Below are positions 1 through 8,126 of a stretch of DNA of 50,329 bases, one piece after another. Position 1 is the stretch's first letter, and each line of letters opens with the position of its first letter. A program made the position numbers and the translations under genes. The notes beneath the pieces were generated by a model. The model was not told the DNA's origin, ran no database searches, and saw only the letters and a list, made by a program, of their open reading frames with translations. The DNA comes from CAZSPL01 sp964608735 (GTDB lineage Bacteria; JAJVIF01; JAPKYR01; CAZSPL01). The stretch is taken from NCBI GenBank assembly GCA_964608735.1, contig CAZSPL010000005.1, positions 1 to 50,329 of the forward strand, read 5' to 3'.

Positions 1-993
1 ATATGCTTCATTGCCTCCGGACGGTATCGAGCTTTCCTGCGAGGTGAAGCATCCCGGTGACTCAATCGTTACGTTTTGTATCCCGGATTGCGCATGCGAA
101 TATACGTGGAACAGGATGTGCAGGCTTCCGCCGTTATGTATGCCGTCATTCCAGAGGTTATTGGCGATTTCGGTGGCGTCCAGCGCCCATGCTTCCTGCA
201 TACGCGCGCCTTCCGGGAAGCTGTCGATGTTCCACGGTGGCGTTCCCTGGGGGAATTGCCACGATGCGTCTATCGCATAGTTGAACACGAGCCCGTCGTT
301 GCCGAGATGAATCGTATAGTGGCGCGTATTCTTGACGCCGGGGCTGAATACGACATCGCCGCCGTCGCCGTAGATTTCGACCGGGTCGTCGTTGGGGCCG
401 ATGTCGTCGCCGTATGATTTATATGCATTCAAGTTGGATGTATATCCCGCGATGGAATACGGCGCGCCGAGCTTGCCGTCCTTGTAATTGTTCATCGAGC
501 CGTCCTGCGGGAACTCGCCCGGATTCCACCAGCGGGTATGCCCGTCGGGATTCAGCAGGCGCGTATCGGTGGAGCCGGATGTCGTCAGCGGCGCATCGGT
601 GAAGCCGGTCTTGCCGCCGCCCGCGATGAGTATGCCGCGCACATCGAAGCCCGTGTACTGCGTCATGCCGAGAAACGGGTGGCGTACGCCGATATCGGCA
701 TCGACCACGTTGCCGTTGAAATCTATGTTGCTTACCGTGATGTAATTCTGCTCGGGGGTTTCGAGGAACGGCAGCGCGTTAATATGCTTCCCGACATTCC
801 GAAGCGGAGTGATTTCGAGGGTGCGGGCATCGGGATCGGCGATGAACTGGTAGAAGCCCCACAGCAAATGGGTTGAATTATCCGAACTGACACGTGATGC
901 GGGTTCCGGGGATGTGATCGAGCTTGTTCCCGGGGAAGAGCATCCCACCGCGAAAATAAGCAGTATTACCAGGAATGGCAGGTATCTGAACAT
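1..993 (-). CDS. Lipoprotein with shared N-terminal module (3' end outside window)
   Basis: The first 331 codons of a gene that runs off the left edge. Translation from the ATG at 993 gives a lipoprotein signal peptide with lipobox AVGC (Cys18), so export and lipidation are expected. The rest matches, block by block, the N-terminal module of the lipoproteins at 9272, 17667 and 20047: LPFLETP, RHPFLGMTQYTGFDVRGI, DTRLLNPDGHTRWWNPGEFP, FSPGVKNTRHYTI and FNYAIDASWQFPQG. It is the most diverged of the four (FDVRG instead of FDVCG). A GGAGG ribosome binding site lies 6 nt before the ATG. By analogy with its relatives, a beta-propeller or similar domain probably follows beyond base 1, but this cannot be seen. 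No function is known to me. Confidence 0.9.
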   Translation of the reverse strand, partial: MFRYLPFLVILLIFAVGCSSPGTSSITSPEPASRVSSDNSTHLLWGFYQFIADPDARTLEITPLRNVGKHINALPFLETPEQNYITVSNIDFNGNVVDADIGVRHPFLGMTQYTGFDVRGILIAGGGKTGFTDAPLTTSGSTDTRLLNPDGHTRWWNPGEFPQDGSMNNYKDGKLGAPYSIAGYTSNLNAYKSYGDDIGPNDDPVEIYGDGGDVVFSPGVKNTRHYTIHLGNDGLVFNYAIDASWQFPQGTPPWNIDSFPEGARMQEAWALDATEIANNLWNDGIHNGGSLHILFHVYSHAQSGIQNVTIESPGCFTSQESSIPSGGNEAY

Positions 994-1138
994 CGATGCC
1001 TCCACAATGCCGAATCTCAGGCCATTTATTATAGATACGGTTTAGCGTTTGCCGCGTAGCGATATTTGCGTTATGCCGTTTCCGTCTGTAGAATTGATCC
1101 CGGTTCCAACGCCCGATTACCGTGAAAGGGAGCGATAT

Positions 1139-1567
1139 ATGACGAGGCTGTCAATATTTCCACTGCTTGCGGCCCTGTTGTTTTGCATGGCGGGCTGCGG
1201 TCCCAAGCCCGAAAACACTGTTGAGACCTACCTGAAGAGGATGCATGCTTATGACATCACGGGAGCTAAAAAGCTTTGCACAAACGGCGCACGTGAAGCC
1301 CTGGACAACCCGCATGAGGATTTGGTGACCCAGCGCGTATTTGCGGTGGGGGAGGGCGATACCGAAACCGGAGAAGGATCGAGTTGGGATGAGTTCAGGG
1401 CGAGTTTTATTATAAGCGTGGATGATGAGTTCGCTCCACTGGTTTTTGTAGCGGTGACCACAAGGGAGGAGGAAGTTAGGTTCACGATGACCGAAAAGAG
1501 AGGCCAATGGCTGATAAGCGGCGTGTCGAATCCAAAGTTCGGACTGCCGGGGTATAGGAAGGAGTAA
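1139..1567 (+). CDS. Small lipoprotein, possibly NTF2-like (DUF4878-type)
   Basis: A 142-residue protein. The ATG at 1139 is preferred over an upstream in-frame ATG at 1049 because it opens directly on a signal peptide ending in MAGC (Cys20) and follows a purine-rich AAAGGGAG. After the lipidated Cys comes PKPENTVETYLKRMHAYDI, which resembles the first helix of NTF2-fold lipoproteins such as the DUF4878 group (a helix, then a strand-rich half with a conserved W near the end, here GQWLISGV). The family call is an inference from pattern only. It is divergent from the lipoprotein at 993 and converges on the DUF4139 gene. Confidence 0.75.
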   Translation: MTRLSIFPLLAALLFCMAGCGPKPENTVETYLKRMHAYDITGAKKLCTNGAREALDNPHEDLVTQRVFAVGEGDTETGEGSSWDEFRASFIISVDDEFAPLVFVAVTTREEEVRFTMTEKRGQWLISGVSNPKFGLPGYRKE

Positions 1568-1568
1568 C

Positions 1569-1622
1569 CCCCACGAAATCCCACTTGGCCGATGTGGCGT
1601 AGCAATGGGGGATTTCGCGGGG
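1569..1622. repeat. Imperfect inverted repeat between convergent genes, possible bidirectional terminator
   Basis: Arms CCCCACGAAATCCC (1569-1582) and GGGATTTCGCGGGG (1609-1622) pair in 13 of 14 positions around a 26-nt loop. It sits between the stop of the small lipoprotein (1567) and the stop of the convergent DUF4139 gene (1641). There is no T-run, so it could be either a terminator or a small dispersed palindrome. Confidence 0.5.
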
Positions 1623-1640
1623 ATACATCCTCGGATTCAA

Positions 1641-2894
1641 CTACCCAGTATAGTAAACATACTCCACGGTTTTTTTGTCGCCGTTTCTAACATCCATTTC
1701 GAACTTCATCATGTTATCGTATCGGTTATCCTCGATATACTTACCGTCGATTTCCTTCACGTACCTGTCGTATCCCCGCGATGAGTCGAGGATTTCGAGC
1801 GTAGCCGGTTTTTCGCCGAAGTAGCGTACTTCGAGTGTCACGGTATGTTTGTTATGCACCCACTGGGGCAGCCCGGCGACTTTCTCGGTGACATAATCAT
1901 CTTTCTGATACCGGAACACCCGGAAATCCATGCTCTCGCCGATGGTGATATGGCCGGGGCTTCCCACCGGGGTGAGCTCCATCGGGTCCATGCCGATGAA
2001 GATGTTATCCTCGTAGACCTGCACCATTCCGGCGGCGAACGGGGCGTCGGTGTCGTTCATAATATTGTAGATTACCTGCACCTTGCCCGCCTTTTCGCGA
2101 TCCTCTCGCGCGTCCCATACAAGGTGCTTCGTCTGGTCGAGGATGCCGTTGAACAGCGTGATGCAGGTCATCTTGCCGGGTACGAGGTCGCGCTCGTCAA
2201 TCTCGTAAACCTCGTGGACATTCAGCGTGACCTGTGTTTCAACGTTGCCCGAGTATCCGGCGTCCATCGCGTTGTAGAGAAGTCCGCCCCTTTGGGTAGC
2301 TGTCATGTTATTCCATTCCTGCTGGTTGATTCCGGACACGATACCGCTTAGAAGCCGTATACGGCAGTCCTCGATATCGATGAGGCGGTTGTCGATTTCC
2401 GCGGCATAGTGAAAACTCACGGTCTTGTCGTCGATGATATCGCACGTATACCGGGCGTTCCAACTGATGCCGTGCACGAGATACGTGAGCTGCACATCGG
2501 CGCCGTCGAGGCCGGCGTTGTCCCAGTCGAGCCAGTACTCCTGCACCTGCGAGGTTCCGCCGGAGTATGGGTTGTAGTTGTAGTAGCTCGATGAGTACGA
2601 ATAATTCTGTCCCGATTGCGGCACGGCGGTAAGGCGGAACAGCGACACATCCTCGCCGTTCACCTGAACGCGCAAGGTGTTCGGAAGCAGCGCCTCGGAG
2701 ATATCGATGCGGAACGGTTCATTCCCCTCGATGGCGAACTGCTGGGTCATCTGGGCGAGGTCGGCGTTGTAGATGACGATTTCGTCGGCGGATGGGATAT
2801 AGACCCGCTCGAAATCCGATTTCGCCAAAGACGTCGCCGGGATGCAGATGAGGAAGGCAAGGCAGATGAATGCAACGGTGATTCGGTTAATCAT
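1641..2894 (-). CDS. Secreted DUF4139 domain-containing protein
   Basis: A 417-residue exported protein with a classical signal peptide ending near ATSLAKS. The middle and C-terminal parts show the DUF4139 pattern: a Trp-anchored strand set (HGISWNARYTCDI), then AEIDNRLIDIEDCRIRLLSG, matching the family's NxTGxDWxDVxLxLSTG region. Next comes NIMNDTDAPFAAGMVQVYED and a final set of strands. A Tyr/Ser-rich stretch around residues 98-115 (YSYSSSYYNYNPY) looks like a flexible insert. GGAGG lies 7 nt before the ATG. DUF4139 proteins are periplasmic or extracytoplasmic and their biochemical role is unknown. No operon partner is evident; the gene is divergent from the membrane protein at 3013. Confidence 0.85.
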   Translation of the reverse strand: MINRITVAFICLAFLICIPATSLAKSDFERVYIPSADEIVIYNADLAQMTQQFAIEGNEPFRIDISEALLPNTLRVQVNGEDVSLFRLTAVPQSGQNYSYSSSYYNYNPYSGGTSQVQEYWLDWDNAGLDGADVQLTYLVHGISWNARYTCDIIDDKTVSFHYAAEIDNRLIDIEDCRIRLLSGIVSGINQQEWNNMTATQRGGLLYNAMDAGYSGNVETQVTLNVHEVYEIDERDLVPGKMTCITLFNGILDQTKHLVWDAREDREKAGKVQVIYNIMNDTDAPFAAGMVQVYEDNIFIGMDPMELTPVGSPGHITIGESMDFRVFRYQKDDYVTEKVAGLPQWVHNKHTVTLEVRYFGEKPATLEILDSSRGYDRYVKEIDGKYIEDNRYDNMMKFEMDVRNGDKKTVEYVYYTG

Positions 2895-3012
2895 ATTCAG
2901 CCTCCATAGTGATTATGCTCTGTAAACAACGTTATGTTAGATTGCATGGATTGACAAGGGGTTCAGACATTGGCTGATGGTATGAGGAGAGGTGGTGATG
3001 TACAATTGACCC

Positions 3013-4656
3013 ATGAACGCGGGAAAGAGGTCGCCCATCGATGCCGGGCTGATTGTAATTGTCGTACTCGGCCTTCTCTATGGCCTGTTCGAATCGCATC
3101 GCTATTTCTGGGATGCCCTCATCGACTGCAGGTACATCGAGCAGCCGTTCGACCTGCGTCACATGGTACACCCGGGGCATCCGCTGTTCCCGCTTGCGTT
3201 CTATCGCATATTCCACATGTTCGGCGATGATATCACCTGGCGCTCGATTCATTTCTTCCGCGCCGTATCGATAATCTTCTCCCTCGCGGGGCTTCTGACA
3301 TTCCACGGGATAATGAAGCAGGTCACCCAAAGCAGGTGGGCATCGGCGATATCGACGCTGTGCCTCGGGCTTACGGCGGCATGGTGGCAGCATTCGGCAT
3401 CGGGGAATGTCTATATCATCTCGACGACGTTCCTCCTGCTCTCGCTTTACACATATATCCTCGGGACCAAGCGCGGCGGAAGCATCATCCTCACTTTGAT
3501 TCACAGGATATTCTTCGCGCTGTCGGTTCTGTTCTGCGGCTTCGCGATAATATTCATCGTCGGATTCCTCGGTGCGGAATTCATCCGGAGGCGCGCGGAA
3601 TCCGGCACAGGCGGGGCAGTGGCGGAATCGGTCGGCCATGCGCTCATCACCGCTTTATTCGCAATCGTGCCGTATGTCCTGATGCCCGTACTGTTCCTCG
3701 GAGTCGGCTTCCCGGGGGAAATCTCACCGTGGCTGCATGACTACGACGGCGCGATGCCGCATTTCGCGGGGGATGTCGAGGCGAGTTTCAGGGGAACATT
3801 GCGGCTTGGCGCGGAGAGTGTGACATCGCTCCCGATGGCCGCGAAGGTGGCATTCTCCGGCTATGAAGGTGCGCATTTCAACGCGACGATGGGTATCTAT
3901 TATCTTGTGTTCGTCGCAATCGCGATTGGACTCGGCGCGGGCGGGCTGTACGCGGCGAGGCGTTACGGCAAAATGCCCGCGGCATCGACGGCGTTCGCGG
4001 CGTTCAGCGTGGTCGCGATTGTGGTCGTGGGGATTTATATAATCGTGGTTTACCCGGGGTCGATATCGCATCGGCTTTTCCTGATGCCTCTCGTCATCGG
4101 GCTGATAGCGTCGTGGCTCGGCGCGGTGACATCGAAATGGCCGCGCGCGATCTACATCCTGTGGCTGATACTTCCCCTCGTATTATTCCTGAACAACTGG
4201 TATGTCCGCTTCGACCGCGACCGGGATGCGGTGAATAATCCATATATCTCCGAGGCGGAACGAGTGAAACAGGGGATCAGGCCGGGCGACCTGCTTATCG
4301 ATTCGAAGGTGCGGGAAGGGATATTCCGTCACGCATATTTCCTCTATTTCGATGGAATCGATTCGAAGCACCTGTTCGAGATACCCGGTGTGATGGACCG
4401 CGACCGCAAGACTTATCGCGATTTCATGACCGGTTATTCAGCGTCGGGACGGAATATCTTCATCCACGAGGATGCGATCCAGGACGAAGATGCGATGCAA
4501 CTGCTTATCAGGGGGATGGGGGCGGATACCAATCCTGTTGATTTGCAGGCTTTTGTCATGGATGAACTACTCCCGATATCCACGTTTACGATTAACGCGA
4601 AAAAATATTTCGTGGTTGTCCCGACACCTTTTATCGAGCCGGAAAGCGGGGAGTGA
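3013..4656 (+). CDS. Polytopic membrane glycosyltransferase-like protein (DUF2723/GT-C-like)
   Basis: A 547-residue protein with about ten hydrophobic segments and a soluble C-terminal tail of about 130 residues. After TM1 the first loop carries VHPGHPLFPLAF, and later WWQHSASGNVYIIS. These resemble the H-P-P-G-x-P-L and W-x(6)-E-V-Y motifs of DUF2723 (TMEM260-like) proteins, which belong to the GT-C fold of lipid-linked-sugar transferases. The motifs are not perfect (N-V-Y instead of E-V-Y), so the transferase activity is inferred. It converges with the sugar nucleotidyltransferase at 4669 with 12 nt between stops. A TTGACA lies upstream at 2951, but no good -10 is at the right distance. Confidence 0.75.
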   Translation: MNAGKRSPIDAGLIVIVVLGLLYGLFESHRYFWDALIDCRYIEQPFDLRHMVHPGHPLFPLAFYRIFHMFGDDITWRSIHFFRAVSIIFSLAGLLTFHGIMKQVTQSRWASAISTLCLGLTAAWWQHSASGNVYIISTTFLLLSLYTYILGTKRGGSIILTLIHRIFFALSVLFCGFAIIFIVGFLGAEFIRRRAESGTGGAVAESVGHALITALFAIVPYVLMPVLFLGVGFPGEISPWLHDYDGAMPHFAGDVEASFRGTLRLGAESVTSLPMAAKVAFSGYEGAHFNATMGIYYLVFVAIAIGLGAGGLYAARRYGKMPAASTAFAAFSVVAIVVVGIYIIVVYPGSISHRLFLMPLVIGLIASWLGAVTSKWPRAIYILWLILPLVLFLNNWYVRFDRDRDAVNNPYISEAERVKQGIRPGDLLIDSKVREGIFRHAYFLYFDGIDSKHLFEIPGVMDRDRKTYRDFMTGYSASGRNIFIHEDAIQDEDAMQLLIRGMGADTNPVDLQAFVMDELLPISTFTINAKKYFVVVPTPFIEPESGE

Positions 4657-4668
4657 AATCCTCGCGTT

Positions 4669-5613
4669 TCACATATCTTCAAAATCGAGCCGGTAATCCG
4701 GCGTGATAATCGAATTCTCTATCAAGTCCTGCTGCTTCACCTTCGTCCCCGGGAATATAAGTGAATTGACGAACCGCGGTTTCCCTTCTATCAGGCAATT
4801 ATCACCGATCACCGTATCCACCAGCTCGACGCCGTCCTCCATGCTCACATTGTTGCCGATGAGCGATGTCAATCCACGGCTGTGAAGCTCGTGTACGTTG
4901 CACATGATGAGGTCTTTCGGGAAAGTGATGTTCATATCGTCGCGCACGACATCGGCGCAGTAAACCGGGTAGCCGTCGTTGATAAAAATCTGGATGCTCT
5001 CGGTTATCTCGTATTCGTCGCGCATGGCCGTGCGCGGCGTGCGTCGTATGGCATCGAATATCGCCTGGTCGAACAGGTAGATGCCGCAACCCTTGAGGTT
5101 GTTTGGCGGATAGCGCGGCTTCTCGATTACCCGGATCACCCGGCCGTCCTCGTCGAGACGTATGGCGAAATTCCGCTTGATGTTGTCGGGGGTATCTATC
5201 TTGGTGGCGAGCACGGCGCCGGCTTCCTTGTCGTAGAAGATATCGAGCAATTTTTTAAGGTTGTTCGGGATGATGAAGATATCACCGAGGAAGAGGATGA
5301 ACGGCGAGTGGATATGTCGCTCGAGCTTCGATACCGCGTGCGCGATGCCTATCTGCGATTCCTGTTCGAGGAAGTGCAGCTTCAGGCCGAGGCGGGAACC
5401 ATCGCCGAATGTATTCTCGAAATGCTCCTGCAGATGCCCTACGACGACGAATATTTCATCTATGCCGAGGTCCTTCATGTATTCCATCTGGTACTGCACT
5501 ATCGGCTTGTTGCAGATGGGAAGAAGCGGCTTGGGGTAGTTCTCGCTGATGGGAATCAGCCGGCTTCCTTTCCCCGCCGCGAGTATCGCTCCGGCAAGAC
5601 GTTCTCGGGACAT
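4669..5613 (-). CDS. Sugar nucleotidyltransferase (glucose-1-phosphate thymidylyltransferase-like)
   Basis: A 314-residue nucleotidyltransferase that makes NDP-sugars from sugar-1-phosphate and NTP for cell-surface glycans. The N-terminus carries the Rossmann-like signature GAILAAGKGSRLIP (residues 7-20), followed by the sugar-phosphate binding YPKPLLPICNKPIVQYQ. Downstream are FLGDIF (metal-binding GD) and IEKPRYPPNN (EKP). The C-terminal about 70 residues have left-handed beta-helix character (LIGNNVSMEDGVELVDTVIG). A GGAGG lies 8 nt before the ATG. Which base and sugar it uses (dTDP-Glc, UDP-Glc or other) cannot be fixed from sequence. It fits the six GT-C proteins and the SDR dehydratase nearby. 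Confidence 0.9.
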   Translation of the reverse strand: MSRERLAGAILAAGKGSRLIPISENYPKPLLPICNKPIVQYQMEYMKDLGIDEIFVVVGHLQEHFENTFGDGSRLGLKLHFLEQESQIGIAHAVSKLERHIHSPFILFLGDIFIIPNNLKKLLDIFYDKEAGAVLATKIDTPDNIKRNFAIRLDEDGRVIRVIEKPRYPPNNLKGCGIYLFDQAIFDAIRRTPRTAMRDEYEITESIQIFINDGYPVYCADVVRDDMNITFPKDLIMCNVHELHSRGLTSLIGNNVSMEDGVELVDTVIGDNCLIEGKPRFVNSLIFPGTKVKQQDLIENSIITPDYRLDFEDM

Positions 5614-5693
5614 TGGCGAGCCTCCGGTATGATGAAATCGATTTACTTAGATTATCGCATAAATGAGTGCTTATCTCATCTCTTAAAGCGAAA

Positions 5694-5711
5694 GCCGCCC
5701 GGGCGGGCGGC
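5694..5711 (-). terminator. GC-rich hairpin terminator, minus strand
   Basis: Arms GCCGCCC (5694-5700) and GGGCGGC (5705-5711) form a 7-bp stem with a 4-nt loop. On the minus strand the stem is followed by TTTCGCTTT. It lies 27 nt downstream of the stop of the remnant ORF at 5739-5897, as expected for that reading direction. Confidence 0.6.
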
Positions 5712-5738
5712 AGGATTACCTGATGGTCTATGCGCCGG

Positions 5739-5897
5739 CTACGGAAGCCAATTCGCGAATCCCTCTACGTACCAATCATAGGTACTTGCGACGTAAACCT
5801 CATTGTAGTCATGGCGGCCTATATATGCACTGCCTGTCGCAATATTCCCTAAAGTAGTACCATCGGTACCGGTTTCCCAGCTTGCATCGGCCTGCAT
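5739..5897 (-). pseudogene. Remnant 3' end of a lost gene (52-codon ORF)
   Basis: An open frame of 52 codons from ATG at 5897, with an in-frame TGA two codons upstream and no ribosome binding site. The composition is protein-like (SAYIGRHDYNEVYVAS, YDWYVEGFANWLP). It is followed at normal distance by the hairpin at 5694-5711. This is what the tail of a former secreted protein would look like after loss of its 5' part. It could instead be a small intact gene. No family is recognised. Confidence 0.4.
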
Positions 5898-5984
5898 ATC
5901 TCAGCGGTCAATTATTTTGTTCTCAGTACACCTCAAGGTCATGCAATCATCGTTTGTGCCTCGCAACCTAGTGCAGAATTTTTT

Positions 5985-6012
5985 TTGCTATCATTTTGGT
6001 GTGACATATAAT
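5985..6012 (+). promoter_or_regulatory. Sigma70-type promoter of the gene at 6036
   Basis: TTGCTA (5985-5990), a 16-nt spacer and a perfect TATAAT (6007-6012), placed 23 nt before the ATG at 6036. It lies in a markedly AT-rich stretch. Confidence 0.6.
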
Positions 6013-6035
6013 ACTATACGAGTGGAATTCCAGCC

Positions 6036-7352
6036 ATGAGAAAAACACTTGTCATAATTATCATCATCCTATCAGCGGTATTTATAGCTGTATATGCAGC
6101 ACTTGTAATCATCAGGGCCACTTATCCTTATCCTTTATGGGTTCTGGAAGATGAGGTTTTTATCCATGCCCTACGGTTATCGAGGGGGATGCCGGTTTAC
6201 CAGGACTGGGACTCGACGTTCGTTCCTCTAATATATCCACCGTTCTATTATTTCGCGGGTGCTATCTGTATCAAGGTGTTTCCATTCCTACCGGCTTTGA
6301 GAATTATCTCGGCAACAGCCATTTTAGGCACCTTCGCAATTGTCATGATTATGCTGGCACGAGCCCGGGTTTCCCGGTTGTTTCTGGTGGCGACCGCCGG
6401 ATTTCTATGCGCGGTATCACCAATGCTGGGCGGTAACTGGGAGCAGGTCAAAGTCGATGGATTGATGCTTTTATCCGTGCTCTGGGCAGGTGAGATTTTG
6501 ACCCGCGAAAAGCTCCCTGGTCGAAATGTTATCGTAGCCGCCGTCTTATTCGGGATAGCCTTTTTCACGAAACAAACGGCGGCACCTTTCATTATCGCCG
6601 GTGCGTTGTTCGTGTTTTGGCGTGAGAAAAGGCAATTGTTTCTATTCTTGGCAAGCTTAGCGGTAGCGCTGGTTGGATTGAGCCTGCTGATCTATGTTTT
6701 TGCGGGAAAGGAATTCGCATTCTACATATTTAACGTACCGCTGCATCAGCCCCTTGATCCGCGAAGTTTTTTCGAAGATTTGCTGCCCTTGTGGCTGCGT
6801 AGATTTCCGGTAATATTACTTCTATCAGCTATAAGCGTGCCGCTTTTAATCAAGCATGGCGGCGGATACGTCCCTCGGCTTCTGATATATTACCTTCCCG
6901 CATCCCTTCTGGCTTACATCCTGCCACGGTGTAAATTCGCGGGATATTCGTTCAATATGCTTCCGTTTGTAATTATACGTTCGGTACTTGCGGGATGGGG
7001 ATTCCATGTGCTGAAAACCAGGAACAGTGGAAATATACGGGCGTTGAGGCTGTTGCTGGTACTGGTGCTGCTTCAATTTGCGCTTCTTACATATAACCCA
7101 TTTGAATTCGTGCCGAACGCCGATAACTATCGAATAAATGAAGCGGCAGTTAATGAGATTTCCAGGCTGGAGGGGCAGGTTTATCTTCCGGTAAGATGTT
7201 ATGTCGCATATCTTGCAGGCAAGGATGAATATGCATCGTTTGTAGCAATCCAGGATGTTATCAGTTCGGGTCTCAAGGCTGAATATCCCGCCGGTTTGTT
7301 CGGCATGCTTGCCGGGGGGGGGGGGAGAGATCAGGTACATAATCGTACCTGA
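6036..7352 (+). CDS. GT-C/GT39-like membrane protein, frameshifted near its 3' end
   Basis: The open frame codes for 438 residues with about ten membrane segments. The first periplasmic loop holds EDEVFIHALRLSRGMPVY, the acidic-residue loop typical of GT39/ArnT-like transferases that use a polyprenyl-linked sugar donor, and FFTKQTAAPFIIAGA sits in the core. The natural C-terminus is lost: a run of twelve G at 7314-7325 moves translation into GGGGRDQVHNRT and a stop. Removing one G, and one A from the A7 run at 7376-7382, restores a continuous tail ending at 7519 (see next entry). The gene is noticeably more AT-rich than its neighbours and has its own promoter. Substrate unknown. Confidence 0.7.
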   Translation: MRKTLVIIIIILSAVFIAVYAALVIIRATYPYPLWVLEDEVFIHALRLSRGMPVYQDWDSTFVPLIYPPFYYFAGAICIKVFPFLPALRIISATAILGTFAIVMIMLARARVSRLFLVATAGFLCAVSPMLGGNWEQVKVDGLMLLSVLWAGEILTREKLPGRNVIVAAVLFGIAFFTKQTAAPFIIAGALFVFWREKRQLFLFLASLAVALVGLSLLIYVFAGKEFAFYIFNVPLHQPLDPRSFFEDLLPLWLRRFPVILLLSAISVPLLIKHGGGYVPRLLIYYLPASLLAYILPRCKFAGYSFNMLPFVIIRSVLAGWGFHVLKTRNSGNIRALRLLLVLVLLQFALLTYNPFEFVPNADNYRINEAAVNEISRLEGQVYLPVRCYVAYLAGKDEYASFVAIQDVISSGLKAEYPAGLFGMLAGGGGRDQVHNRT

Positions 7353-7519
7353 GGAAGACAGTCTTGGAATTATCAAAAAAATTGGACGGAAGGATTGTTT
7401 ACAAGGGCTACATTTCCGATCCAGCGGACTTCTCTCCTAATCCGGCTATACTTGTTCCTCCCTTGTGTTTGTTCGAGATTACACCATCCACAGCCATGTT
7501 CAAAGAGTCTCAGAAGTAG
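7326..7519 (+). other. Displaced C-terminal coding part of the 6036 gene
   Basis: After the G12 run the next frame reads EIRYIIVPEEDSLGIIKK up to the A7 run at 7376-7382. The third frame then reads LDGRIVYKGYISDPADFS and ends in STAMFKESQK at the TAG 7517-7519. Joined through two single-base corrections, these pieces give the alternating hydrophobic pattern expected for the end of a GT39-like protein. The full gene would be 6036-7519, about 493 residues. Confidence 0.65.
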
Positions 7520-7546
7520 TGATTACTTTTCTTCGCTCCTGTCCAG

Positions 7547-7581
7547 AGCCCCGCGTGCAAATGTCAGGAACCTGCGGGGCT
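7547..7581 (+). terminator. Stem-loop after the 6036 gene
   Basis: Arms AGCCCCGC (7547-7554) and GCGGGGCT (7574-7581), a perfect 8-bp stem with a 19-nt loop, 27 nt after the restored stop at 7519. No T-run follows, so termination is only plausible. Confidence 0.35.
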
Positions 7582-7616
7582 GAATAATCAGAACCGCAGG
7601 CTCCATCCACGCAAAA

Positions 7617-7637
7617 GGGCGGGTATGATACCCGCCC
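7617..7637 (-). terminator. Hairpin with T-run on the minus strand
   Basis: GGGCGGGTA (7617-7625) and TACCCGCCC (7629-7637) form a 9-bp stem with a 3-nt loop. On the minus strand TTTT follows. It could terminate read-through from the dehydratase gene at 8127, which is about 490 nt upstream across the repeat nest. The rest of 7520-7749 shows nothing I can interpret. Confidence 0.4.
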
Positions 7638-7749
7638 CGAAAAGTGGATGGTTGCCAGAGTGAGAAAATAAAAGAAAAACGTTCCGTGAATTCGAATCTG
7701 TAAATCCTGAGCATTAAATTTATCGGCAGGGATGGGGGTTTCCTGAGGA

Positions 7750-8124
7750 AAAATAGGGACAGTCACGAATGGTGCTTTTTTAAGCCTTAATTCATTCTGT
7801 CAAAAGCATCTGTTATCAGGATTAGAAGAATCCGGGTGGCACCCCTTTACCGCGCTTATAGGTTCAAACCGGACGCATCATTGTAGCCCATCGCGCGGGA
7901 AAGGGGTGGTATGTCCGGCGTCCGAAGCAGCCACCCCTTTCCCGCGCAATATACATCATTGAGACTTCAAGTGCATGCAGTAAGCGCGGTAAAGGGGTGC
8001 CACCCGGAGCTTAATGATTATACGCCATTTTAAAAAAGCGCCATTCGGGACAGTCACCTATTTCGCTCGATGCAGCATAGGTTATCGTAGATTTACGAGC
8101 GAAATAGGTGACTGTCCCTATTTT
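7750..8124. repeat. Nest of inverted repeats (REP/BIME-like)
   Basis: This gene-free stretch is built from five inverted-repeat pairs. (1) 17 bp perfect, 7750-7766 with 8108-8124, containing AGGGACAGTCAC. (2) 16 of 17, 7767-7783 with 8030-8046. (3) 27 bp perfect, 7832-7858 with 7981-8007, starting CCGGGTGGCACCCC. (4) 17 bp perfect, 7893-7909 with 7931-7947. (5) 22 bp perfect, 8047-8068 with 8097-8118. Pairs 2, 3 and 4 are nested in one another inside pair 1, and pair 5 sits between arms 2 and 1. The outer end touches the stop of the gene at 8127. The region contains no transposase and no ORF of interest. Confidence 0.85.
7832..8007. mobile_element. Palindromic MITE/REP-like element with CCGGGTGGCAC ends
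   Basis: A 176-bp unit bounded by perfect 27-bp inverted arms (7832-7858 and 7981-8007) with a second perfect 17-bp pair inside (7893-7909 and 7931-7947). Both ends begin CCGGGTGGCAC. The same end motif bounds an unrelated-bodied element at 49948-50095, which argues for a common mobilising enzyme, typically a Y1 (RAYT/IS200-like) transposase acting in trans. The mobile nature is inference. Confidence 0.5.
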
Positions 8125-8126
8125 CC

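Noticed and set aside
2951..2984. Promoter for the gene at 3013 (TTGACA at 2951)
   Set aside because: No -10-like hexamer at 16-18 nt; the nearest TATGAG is 24 nt away.
2932..3639. 235-residue minus-strand frame opposite the gene at 3013
   Set aside because: R/E/Y-rich low-complexity composition and no start signals; antisense shadow of a membrane protein.
4882..5781. 299-residue plus-strand frame opposite the sugar nucleotidyltransferase
   Set aside because: It is a shadow of a strongly conserved minus-strand enzyme and has no family features.
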